Positions 22,951 through 34,800 of a stretch of 36,617 bases of DNA are shown here, piece after piece (the stretch's first letter is position 1; every line of letters starts with the position of its first letter). This DNA comes from Apostichopus parvimensis. Lineage: Eukaryota; Echinodermata; Holothuroidea; Aspidochirotida; Stichopodidae. The notes beneath the pieces were generated by a model, which saw only the letters and a list, made by a program, of their open reading frames with translations, did not search any database and had not been told where the DNA came from. The stretch covers positions 95,130 through 131,746 of the forward strand of contig KN886565.1 in the NCBI GenBank assembly GCA_000934455.1. Reading direction: 5' to 3'. Position numbers and translations under genes: made by a program.

Positions 22951-23375
22951 TAGTAAACACACTGCAGTAGTCTATATGTAACACACACTGCTATAGACTG
23001 TAGGTATGCGTGTATGTTAGTATTTTAGATCCTCCTGCAAGCAAGAACTCGCGAAGAAGCCATCATTGGCTTACCACAGCCGCAAGCTGACCGAAGTCAG
23101 TCTCTTAGAGTCATATTTAATGTCCATTATTATGAATTGTCAATTGTCGACAACTCTGTAAACTGGACGACATACATTAATCTTGGAGTGACTCGAACTC
23201 AGGACCTTATGATTGAAAGGCAACACATACTGCTGTAGTCTATACGTAATACACACTGCTGTAGTCTATAAGTTAACACACACTGCTGTAATCTATAAGT
23301 TAACACACACTGCTGTAATCTATACGAAATACACACTGCTGTGGTCACTACAGTTATTATGTAATACACACTGCA
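22951..23375. repeat. ~27-bp minisatellite interrupted by a SINE
   Basis: Units of the type ACACACTGCTGTAGTCTATA occur at about 22955-23010 and again at 23223-23375. The intervening 23025-23222 is a SINE copy, so the element seems to have landed in the array. Inverted-sense frames through the array are spurious. Confidence 0.8.
23025..23222 (-). mobile_element. tRNA-derived SINE, copy 1, truncated at the tRNA head
   Basis: About 195 bp closely match the copy at 27484-27733. On the minus strand the region 23206-23190 reads as a Pol III B box (GAGTTCGAGTC core). The A-box part present in copy 2 is missing here; minisatellite sequence resumes right after the AAAGGC at 23217-23222. The 3' tail on the plus-strand left side is TGTATG-like. 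Confidence 0.8.
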
Positions 23376-23994
23376 TGGTACCATTATCTGTACTTCACAA
23401 GTACAGAGGCACTGTTTCTATGGGTTGTAGTAACCTGCATATATTGTAAAATGTAACCTTGTGGCTTACCAAAAAGAAATAAAGAGGAAGAAAAGTATAT
23501 AATAGCCTTACTTCTCAGTCTACAGTTTACGTATGTACAATATAAGAAAGAGCATTGCTAAATTTAAGTGTAATTAAACAACCATACATTGCATATTTTA
23601 TCCCATTAATGTACCTCTGCATAAAAAAATATATATAATAAAATAGAGGGTTTGAATTATCACTACATGGTACATAGTTGAGTCTATATTCATTAGTAAC
23701 AAATTTCATATCATTGGGCAAGTCGCTCTAACTTTACTCGAGGTAATTTTTTTTAAATGAGTGGATGAATAAAATCATTATATCAAAGACAACTCTTGTT
23801 CTTTATCTGTCTTATATGAACTTCTCCCCCAGTGTGGTAGAAGAAATTTGGTAATTAATGTGACAATGAAGTATATTTCATACAAATCCTTTTAAACTGG
23901 AACTCAAATCAATTTTACACTGAGGTCAAAGTTTACTCGGTACATTACTATAAAAGAAACGATTTTGAACAGCAGCATCGGATTAACTCACGAA

Positions 23995-24083
23995 GACAAG
24001 AAGAAAACTTCACTTGCAAGCAACGGAAAGTTAACTTTTTCAGCGCGGCAAGTGGTTAGGGGCGAGTCTTCAATTCCTTAAAT
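23995..24083. repeat. dispersed repeat, copy B (intergenic)
   Basis: Partner of 5394-5488, 18.6 kb away, with a handful of substitutions and small indels. No terminal inverted repeat or target duplication was recognised, so the class of element is undetermined. Confidence 0.85.
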
Positions 24084-24435
24084 GTCTGCTGTCTTTGCTA
24101 GTCCTTTGATCTGTACAGCTATTAAGACTGCAAATTAAACTGAAATAGCGCCATCTTGAAACACATTAAAAAAATGCAACTCATTACAAAGTGTGATGAA
24201 GCATGTTTACTGTAGATATTCTGTGCTATTCTGGTATAATAGTATTAAAAGCTGAACCAGTAAACTATACAATACCATAATACAATATTATCTGGTCTAA
24301 TAATTACCAGTTAGTATCTGGACCCTAAGGCTACCTGCTGTTACCCCCATCCTAGGTAGCAAGACACTAAATGAAGGATCTTGATTTTGCCAACGATTAA
24401 GTCTTTTAACGTCACATACAAAAGAGAACCTGGAT

Positions 24436-24453
24436 CATATATATATATATATG
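24436..24453. repeat. (AT)n microsatellite
   Basis: A simple alternating AT run of about nine units. Confidence 0.9.
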
Positions 24454-24885
24454 TAAAGTAAAGAACATGTGGAAAAATACAATTCAAAAAACAAGAAAGA
24501 AATTGAAATGTCATATAGTCCAAATAATACTCTGTGACCAATTTATCTGAAAACAGTTTCTTATAAATGGTAGAAACACAATATAGGTTGGCAAAAGAAT
24601 GATGCATCACAAAACAGAAAATGCTATAGAATCAAAATAATGCGTTGTTTAATAGTTCAAATAATTGCGACTACCAACCTAGAGTTTGAAATAAATATTT
24701 TAGGTTACGATTAATGTACAACTGTCTATTATTACTAATACAGGCTTTATAAAATTTTAAGTTGAGCAATATATCTTCCATTATGTTAAAGAAAGAATGT
24801 TAATCTTGCTTAATTTTATGATTCCTATACAACATTTTCATGGAATGCATTATTGGCCTTTCATATAACTTATTATTTTTCAATG

Positions 24886-25570
24886 ACTATTAATAATAAT
24901 AATAATATTTATAAAGCGCCACAGTAATAACATTTTCTATTGCGCTGTACAATAAAGGAGGATAAAGAGAAACAAAATGCAAAGAAACACATACAAAAAG
25001 AAAACAACAGATTAGACATCAAAAGTTTGCTCAAAAAGATAAGAGTTTAACATTTGAAAAAACCCAATCTAGGAGCACGTTTTCAGATCATTAGGAAGTG
25101 AATTCCACAGGCGGAGACCAAAAGCTTGCTCACCAAATGTGATATGAAAACTAGGACTACAAGAACATTACTAGAATTGCAGCCGAGTTTGTGGTTGTCT
25201 TTCTCCCTCGTAACAAGCGCTGAAGATTGGTAACCAGGGGTCAAAGGTCATGGAGTGCCTTATAGACGAGAAGCATAACAATTTCTAAAAGCAACATGTA
25301 ACCAGCGAAGATTCACTTAAACTGGGGAAATATGACTATATTTTAGGGTTAAGAGTAACCAGTCGAGCAGCAGCATTTTGAACCCTCTTGTAAGCTATTA
25401 ATAACATATGTTAGAAGCCTGTGCAAAAAGCATTTACAATAGACCATTACAATTACTATTTGTAATTCACACAAGAAAAGTTATCCAGAGAGAAAGTAAT
25501 ATTAATATTCATTTCCAAGACTGAATAACAAGAAAGGATCGTTCTTTTTCCCCGGCAATATAATATCTGT
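24886..25570 (+). mobile_element. TAA-headed interspersed repeat of uncertain class
   Basis: It begins with (TAA)n at about 24889-24906, then TTTATAAAGCGCC and GCGCTGTACA. Later segments (ggaagtgaattccacaggcgg; ggtcatggagtgccttatag; gagcagcagcattttgaacc) follow the order I remember for a dispersed repeat common in fish and marine invertebrate genomes. I cannot name its class. The boundaries are approximate. Confidence 0.5.
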
Positions 25571-25800
25571 GTGATGTATGTACGAAACTCATTTATACAA
25601 AGTTAAGCTAAGAAGGGAAACTACACTAGGAGCAGCGATGAAAAAGTTTTTCAGAGTAAAATGAATCTTCATGAGGCTTTAACGGAACTCGTTCTGTGCC
25701 AATTTGGCACCTCCTCCCCCCCCCCGGGTCTCTTCAGAATGAGGTCAGTCCTTTGCACCGAACTTTAACCCTCCTAAATACCTGAATGGTTCATTTAATC

Positions 25801-28800
25801 CTACCATTTACCTCCTTTACGATTGTGGCCTCTGGATAATATGTTGCTAGAGGGAGGAGGCGGTGCTCGCCCCCTTTTGGGCTTTCCGTTTGGCTCTGCG
25901 GCTGGATAGTTACCCACAGGTCCGCCGTTGGCAGTTGGTGGCTGCTGGGGTATGTGATTAACCTCTTCAGAGACGGGTTGGAGTGGTGGTATACTAGGGG
26001 CCTGATTTCTCCTCTGTTCTTCTCTGGCGTCCCCCATCTCGATTCTGGTTGCATATTCTGGTAACAGAACCTGGTGACGGACTCCGCTGGGTGGAGCACT
26101 GCTGGGTATCGCATCGATGGGTATGGCAGGAGCACTGTGTTTCTTCCCTGGTGGTTTGGAGATGACTTGCTCCACTACTGCCCGTCGTTCCTCCATGCTG
26201 GGATGGTACTCGTCTGGTATCTCGGGTCGATTGTGGAGGTCACCCAAGTACAGCTGAATCAACTTGGAGGCTTGCTCAGTCTGTGAGGTAAAAATTACTG
26301 ACTTTGACGGCTGGTATCTTGATTGGTGTGGTATCATGTAGGGATGTGGATGTATGTCTGTGAGTTGGTATGTATGTCAAGTGTGGATGTGAATGCCAAG
26401 CGAGCCAATTATGCCTTTGTATGTTAAGAATTCCCTGTGCATGTCTATTATGCCTTGGTATGTCGATTATGTCTTTGTGTGTCTTTGTATGCCAATTATG
26501 CCTGTGTATGTCGATTATGCCAGAGTATGTCGATTATGCCTACGTATGCCTGTGTATGTCGATTATGCCTTTGTATGCATGTATATGTCGATTATGCCTA
26601 TGTTGTATGCCAATTATGCCTTTGTAAACCGGTGTATGTCAATTATGCCTGTGTATGTCAATTATGCCTTTGTATATCAATTATGCCTTTGTATACCTGT
26701 GTAAGTCAATTAGAATACTGGACTGGATGCAGTTCATGTCTTAGTTTAGTTTTTTAGTTGGACAATGGAGGGGATGGTAGCTTGAATCATGACTCTGATG
26801 GACAAAATAAGGTATCAAACAAGCTTGATGTTAATTTGAAACAAGTCTAGTATTCTTCCCGACAGATTGTCCCATTGACCCTGATTAATACTGAATAAAT
26901 TTGTAGAAAGGCTGCCCACCCTCCCCTCACACCCCTCCCCTCCTACCCCTCCCCTCCTCCCCTTTCCCTACTACAATCTAATAGTAAATATTCATGATGA
27001 ATTAAAAAATTGTTCAATTAGAAATACCAGAATGTAAATGTTACCTTCTCTAATTCAAAGTGTTCTCCTTTCATGGTCTGAAGAGTGCCGCTGTTTATCT
27101 TGAGAACCTGTTGGCCTTCGTAGGTTGTGAATGGCGTAGCAGAGATGACTTCATGAAGGTCATAGGAGAATATCAGTTCCTGGAGAGGAAGGGAAGACAA
27201 AACATTTGAGATGAAGTACACGGACGGACAGACAGGTGACAGTTAGGGAATAAACCTTCATCAAGCCTGCCAGGTTTAACAGGATAATATTCTGTGATCT
27301 TGACATAATATCTGGCTGAAGCTTAAGGGGTTTAAAAGCCATGCAGTGCTATCTGGACGGCTCTGATTGCACAGCAGAATGTTAACTTCGCCGTCATCAA
27401 CTCTCGAATAAATGTATGTAACTCCATATCTCGGAAATGTGGTAGTAAAAGAAAACACTGCATCTGCCAAGTCGGGTTACTTGAATGTATGTATTAATGT
27501 ATGTATTTTAGATCCTCATACAAGCAGGAACTCGCGAAGAAGCCATCATTGGCTTATCAAAGCCGCAAGCTGACCGAAGTCAGTCTCTTAGATTCATATT
27601 TTAACGTCCATGATTATGAATTGTCAATTGTCAACAACTCTGTAACCGGACGACATACATTAATCTTGAAGTGACTCGAACTCGGGACCTTATGATTGAA
27701 AGGCACCGGCTTTAACCACTGAGCTAACACTCCATGAGAATAACGAAGGCATCTGACGAGATCTGGACAAAAGCATGACACGTTTCGATTGTGAAATGGC
27801 TGACCACTTACGTGTTTCTGTGAATCTATGAAGTGGATGCCGTTCTTATTGACGGCCATCATAGCGCCCTCAGAGCCGATCAGTTGATGAGAGGAAGAAC
27901 TGATGCGGAAGAACGTGGAACCATAGAGCTTGGCATTTCGCATCAAGTGTAGGAAATGGATCATGGCCCTGCCAGGAGTCAAATTAGTAATTTCTTCCAC
28001 CGTTTTATCTTGAATCAGGTTGAGCCATTTCTGAGGTGCCAATCGTTGGCCGGGAGGGATAGTTGACGAGTCTTTCGAGACCATATTTGGTACTAACTGT
28101 GGAAGATCTTTGCTGTATGTATAAAGAGAGAGCGAGAGAATAGCAAGGGAAAATCAACCAGTAAACAAGCAGAGTACACTTCAATTATTGATGTGAATTC
28201 TCGAAACTCAAACAATTCTGTCTGTAGCGTTGATCCAAAAGGTAGGTTGAAATAAAAAAAAATCTTCAACCCATCTAAAAAATTCTGCAACTTTTTTTCA
28301 AGTTATTATCGAATGTAGCTTTGGAAAGTACAAATACATGAAAAGAAAAAAAAAAAACCTTCTTGAGTGTATAATGCTACACATTAATAATGACAACTTA
28401 CAGTAGTGTCATCAGAATGCTTCAGAAGAAGTCACAGCTGGGGTCAGGGGTCATAGGTAACAGAAGGGAACACAAACATAATTTAGAATGGGATCAAAGT
28501 TTGACTCACTTTGACTATTTCTATTTCACGTTTTTCCCCAGAAAATTCTGAAATTTTTTGTTGCAGAACATATATAAGGATTTTAATGAACCGTTTTGTT
28601 GGTTGGGATACCATGAATTTGGCCATGGTAAAAAATGTGATAAAGTATACACTAGGTAGGCATACATCTCTCCGTCTGTCCGTCCGTTCGGCCGTTCATT
28701 CATCAATGTGTTTTTCATCCATGATACCTTAGAAGTTTTATTTGCACAGTATTCATTATCTTACGTTGACGGTACTTGGTTCAGTTGCATCACTCGTAGT

Positions 28801-31800
28801 AACAGAGCACCGAGGTAGGCGATCATCTCTTTCAGTGTGTCGTTCATACCTTCATTTGTCAGCAATATCAGTCTACTCTGAAGGTAGTCTTGTTTTACCT
28901 GTAAAAGAAACAAGAGCAACTCCTCAGTGTTTGTTGTGTGTGTTGTGTAAAATGCTTTAAAAATAAGACGAAAAGTTGATAAAAAAACTGTCATAATTTT
29001 TGAAAAATTATTGTCTCGTGAAAGAGGGGCAAACATGTAAATGGTAGATTTGATTACTTTAAATTTCATCAAAATAAAATGTATGCCACTAATATTTGTG
29101 ATTCAGTTAAAATATTTCTACTGCTTTTTGTAAATTTAAATTTATATTTAATAATTAATCAAAATAATGACTGGAAAATGCCCTTTTCATGAAGTTTTGG
29201 AAGTATAAATCACAGACGTTAACCCTGGCATAATGTTGACAGAGAAAATGTTGTTACATATTTTTGCCCGCAGGTCGTCCATACTTCAAGGAACCTGTGG
29301 CTTGTACTTATTCTACCTGGCAACATAGGAACATGACCAGAGCTCAAAGCTAACATAAACTAAGCATTGAAAACGAGTCGGAAAATTCGACCACTTTTTG
29401 CTCTCTACAATGGAACTTAAATTTGGGATTGATATTTTTCTACTCTACATCTGAGAGCCAACAATCTTTGTATAAAGTCCTTGCACTGCTGTTTCATTTT
29501 CAAGGTCTCCTCATTAACTTGGCGTGGGAACTATGATGGGATATATTAACCCCTGTGTATGGTTTAATTTGTAACCCTAGCAACCAATTTACCCACAGCA
29601 GAGATGCATCTGTGCGTGATGGGAATCGCTGAGAATTAGACGAGTTTTTTTCATACCTGGTGGAAGAGCATGGAGAGAAGCATCTCTTTCTCAATTTTGA
29701 GTTTTCTCCTCCATGATACTCTGTACAAGACCAGGGTGTGGCTTCCTTTACTGGGAACAGCATCCATGATGTAGACCTCACCACGCAGTAACTGCCTCTC
29801 AGTTTCTGAAAAGTTTCGGAATGTAAAACGTTGCATTTTCAAAAAAATTTTAACTAGTAAATGTGCTAGGTGAGATACAACAAATGCAGACAGGTTGAAG
29901 GGAGGAAGATGGGGGAAGGGGTGTGGGAGGGGGAGGGGGGGGAATACGAGGTAGTAGAGAATGGGGGAAACAGATGGAAAGAGTATCTGCAACAAGAAGA
30001 TGAAGGAATATATATCTTGCAGGGGCACCCAGAAATGTAAGAAAGATCAAATCTTCCAAACCTAATAAAAACTCCATCCTAAAAGCTAATCCGTACTGCA
30101 GTGGTAGAGATCTGCTACATCAACCCTGTATAATAAACATCAGGGGATAGGACCTTTCTATGGAAGTTTTAAAAACATATTTAAACAACAAGACATGGAC
30201 CAGATTGGCCAGTTCTTAAAACTCGAGTCTAGTTATCCATGCTACATGGCTTGTATTTAAAGGTAATCATTTGTAAAACTTAACAGGGTGAGGTTACCTT
30301 TTTTTTTTAATTACAGTTTTCTTGTCCATGCTATTTCTGCTTATCCCTGTTTTTTTTTTGAGAAGATGAAACTTTTTGGTTAACATTTTGTTAATAACAT
30401 TGTTTACAGTTGAATTTTTCTTACAGTATGATAAATGAAAAAATAATAATATCTGTATCGGCAGCATGCCCTCATTTAATATTCTTGGTTTTGAAGATTT
30501 GAGATTAATATACTCTTTACAAGAAACAACATCCTCTTATTCCAGAAGTATTAAAACAAAAAGGAGAACCGCTGTGTATCCAGCAGTAGCTTAATTTTGA
30601 CCACGTACCGTTCTTCCTGACAGTGACAGAAAGGATTCCAAACTCCTTCACATCCTCCTCCTCTACGACGTTCATCTCCTCGCAGATTGATCTGATGGCT
30701 TCCTCTACCAGGGTGTTGCCCTTCACTCGAACGCTCCTCTGAGTGGACTCGGGAATCAAAAATGGCTGCTGTTTGTATAGTCTGCCATCCTGTTATAAAA
30801 GATATATATATATATATTTATATATTAGGGTGTTCGCATATAAAGCAGGAGGCCTGGGTTCGAATCCCAGTGGAGGCTGAAAGTTTTTTCACTGTTCTTG
30901 ATTTTCCAACTCATTACGATTTCAATTATATATATATATAGCAAATAAGCAAGACAAAACTATATAAACAAACAAAGAAGTTAAGTTTGGACTGATGTCC
31001 GCAGATTGCAGGCTTTCAGTCATGCCACTAGCTTTAATTACCATTGAACTTCCTAATTATTTAGCTAAACTTTTAACCATTTTCACTTTAACCTTAAGTT
31101 TAATGATGCACATAATTGACTTAGGTATAAAAACACTTCAAAAGGTATGAATATCTTAAGAGGACATCTCATATCTTAAGAGGACATCTCATATCTTAAG
31201 AGGACATCTCATATCTTAAGATGACATCTCACCATGATTTGCTCAATCTCGTCCTTCGATGGCAAATTTTCTCGGCCACCATACTTCAACGTCTTCTGTA
31301 AGTTGAGCAACGCCGAGTTTGCCATGGCGGAATATTTATTTTCTGCCTCGATGGAGCTACAAACCTCCAGATGACGACACAGGTACGGCTTGAGTTTGTC
31401 GCTGCACTTGGCAAACATGGACAGTACATAAAGAACCCTCCAACCGCAAACACAACTTTTACTGTTAGGTGAAGAATAATGTACAGAAACGTGTAAGTAA
31501 ATGAGACGTTTTTCTTGTTTTCTGATTGGGTGATGGATACTAATAACCAGTCGTTAATACATGTCAGAGAACAAAAGAAAAAACAACAAACAAACAAAAA
31601 CACTACAGGGTGCATGCAGGGGATATCATAGGTGTGAACTTCCCCCCTACCACTCACCCCGATTCTTCCCAAACTTTTTGATGTTGCTATATAGTCAATT
31701 ATCTGTAGTGGAATGAAAAGGTCTTCCCAAATAGATATTTCCTGGGAATTTGTACCCTACTTCTGGGGAGGGGGCAACTAAAGCAGTCACTTTTGAGAAA

Positions 31801-34800
31801 TGGGGTGCACTGTTCTTTTCCAGTTGGAAAGCAATGCTTCACTTTTTGATCCCCCCCTCCCAATCTTTATGAGGGGTATTTATGGCTCCCGTCTGAGTTT
31901 TTGGGAAACCAACGCGTATATGCTTTTATTATTCCATCGAGAGTGTCCAGAAGATTGACAACCTTTTGAATAACGACACAAATCATGAGAAATTATAACA
32001 TGATGACAAATCTATTCATATCCAGGTATGGGCACAGGTGGGGGAGGGGGATAGGTGGTCCGAGGGTTTTTGCCTAGAAATCAAAACTTTACTTATACCA
32101 ACATCCAAAATAGACATAATAGCTAGATTTATATTGGATATGACAGTGGTAAAGGTTGGAGATAGGTAATTCTCCTCCTATGTCTCCTACCACTTCTTCA
32201 CCCCCCACTCCCCCCCCGTCTATTACAAGAATATTTAATATCAATAACAAATATGACTATTATTTAGTGTTGAAGAAGAAATTATTGTATAAAAGGTTCT
32301 TAACTTGAAAACAGCAAGTAATAGATTCTGTGGAACATTGAGTGTTCAAGACAGAATTACAAAAAAAAAACAAACAAAAAAACAAAAAAAGCAAAAGCTG
32401 ATTGAGTTGAGGTTTACCTGTCAACACTGACGTTGTGTGTAGTTTGCTTCACCACATGGCAGTATATCTCATCTATGAGTACCTCATAATCTCTCACAGT
32501 CTGTAAGAAAGAAAAAAAAACACTCAAAAGCAATATAAAGAACTATGTCAACCAGAGTCCAATTTATACATCACATGTACAGTGGTCCTTTCATGCATCA
32601 TTGCACTCCCTACATACCCATCCCAACCTATTTGTAGTGTTGTATAGGATTGATGTCACACTTGGCTTCGACAGTTGCAATCACTCTGATTTCCACAGAT
32701 AAACAATAAATAGTCACGCTCGGACTGGCCAAGTTAAGCTCAGCACATGTATGTACTGTGCACTTAGTACTATCTGCATGTATTTCACAACTACCTCATG
32801 AAAAAATTCTCAATAGTGTCTTGATGTATTTATGCATATTCATTAGCTTCGCATAATACAGTGACACAAGGGCCTCTGATAGAATCACAGGTCAGGTTGC
32901 ATTTATCTGCCTACAGTGTCTCCCACCCCCCCACCCCACCCCCAAGTGTGCTGAGAGTCCGGTCTGGGCCCTGGGGACAATTATGTCATGGGGTTTCATT
33001 TTTGATTATGTTAGAGAGAAAACATTACTCTTTATTCGTTATTCCACCCTGATTGACCCTGGACCACTGGTTGTAGCCCCTGCTGCCCCTCATGCTAATA
33101 CCAATGAGTTAAAAAACTTACCCATGGAGTTGTTGGAAAATTGAAGAAATGTATATTTAATGCTATATTAATACTGTACTGCAAATGCTTTGTAGAGTAT
33201 TGTCATAAAAGGACTTATTTCAAAGTTCATGATGGATTTTATAATAATTATGGTAATCATAAATTATATGGATCAGAGTTCCAGGGCTATTGCTTATTTG
33301 GTTTTTGCTTACTTTAAGTATCTGTTGGAAGCAACGATAGACGGCCTTGGTAGTAGCTTCATCGGCTGATCTCTTCTGGTAGGGATGATCTCCCATAATC
33401 TGCATTAAAGCTGTGGATTAAGTTCATGAGAGTATTGAAATGTATGAGCCATCAATCCTACCAATACCAAAGCAAATAAACCAGAGGAGTGCTTTTAATT
33501 ATCAGTATGAGAGGGATTATCGCATGCAAAGCAGTCAAACTTCATAAAAATCACTTTCTTCCAGACTCCATCAAGCTGCAAGTCCATGCCAATAAATAGT
33601 AATTTATTCTCAATCGTTAATAATTAAAACAAATGAAAAAATACAGGGACAGCCCCGATTCCTAATTGCAAAGTAGGCTAGGTACATCTGCTATGGTGGT
33701 ATGAACCTCTACTGTTAGGGGCTCATATATGGTCTGAAACTTTACCGACTCGCTCAGTATTTAATCTGTTGTAATAGTAATTCAGACTAAACATGCAAGA
33801 TTTTTTCTTTTAGCCAAATAGCCAAAAGATAAAGACCGATTTTGGATGCATCTATTGTGTTTGAAAATTGTCATCGTTTTCAGCTGTTTATCTCGAAAAC
33901 TTGTTGCGATGGTCGGAGGTGAAATCATTTTGAGAAAGTATCTTTCGCTCTGGTACCACAAGATACTGACCCCAAATACTTTCTACATCCATGCATTGTA
34001 AATAATGTTGGTAAATCAAAAATTTGGAAACTGTCAGGGATTCAATTATCAACAAATATGAATACAGCAAAAAAGAAATTTTAAGGTATGTAGAAAGAAA
34101 AATAGTTTGAAGAGCGACTGAATATCTCAGACATTTCTCATTTCCTAAGATGTAAATTGGTGTTCAGGTATTTAGAGCAGAAAGACAGATAGAAACTTAC
34201 CGATGAAACAATCTTTGGCGATATTATTTTCCTCTGGTTCTAGAGGCAGTAATGAAACATGGATTGGTGAATGATCGTAAGAGACCAAACCCTTGTACTC
34301 CAACAGGAAATTGGAGTCGATGCTCCTCTTTTTGGCTGTAAGAAATGAAAAATATGCCAATGTTATTTAAATTTTTAAAATATTATAAAGTGTACGCATA
34401 TAAATGTTAAGTAGCATATCCATTTTTTTCCCTGCAAGTACTTGTAGCACCACGTCTTTGATGACATAATATATTAAACTGCTGTGATGCATCAGTTCAG
34501 TGGCGGAGCTAGGGTTATTGGTCAGGAGGGCGAGAATGGTCTGTAGGGGCGCTTTCAAAACTTTCGGAGCGCCACCACAGGTTGGCGCGGAGCGTACAGA
34601 AATTTTTTGAGTAAGGATACTCCCTAGATCGCCGGAAATGACCCTTTCCGGGCCTTGCTAATTTGCAGATAAACAAAGAATAAATAGGTGTCATCGCCAT
34701 TTTGTCAGAAAATTACACCAACAAAATGTGACAAATGTCAAAAGGTATTTGAGAGCGCAATAAAAAAGTAAATAATCGCGAATCAGTAAAAAGTGGTAAA

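Noticed and set aside
26370..26757. Three overlapping Cys/Met/Tyr-rich plus-strand frames
   Set aside because: They come from the 18-24 bp minisatellite, and all three frames are open because of the repeat.
27673..27727. tRNA gene on the minus strand
   Set aside because: A and B boxes are present, but acceptor and anticodon stems do not form, and the sequence continues into a body shared with another copy, as in a SINE.
29850..30077. Pro/Pro-rich minus-strand frame
   Set aside because: It lies in a myosin intron and arises from a G/A-rich low-complexity tract on the plus strand.
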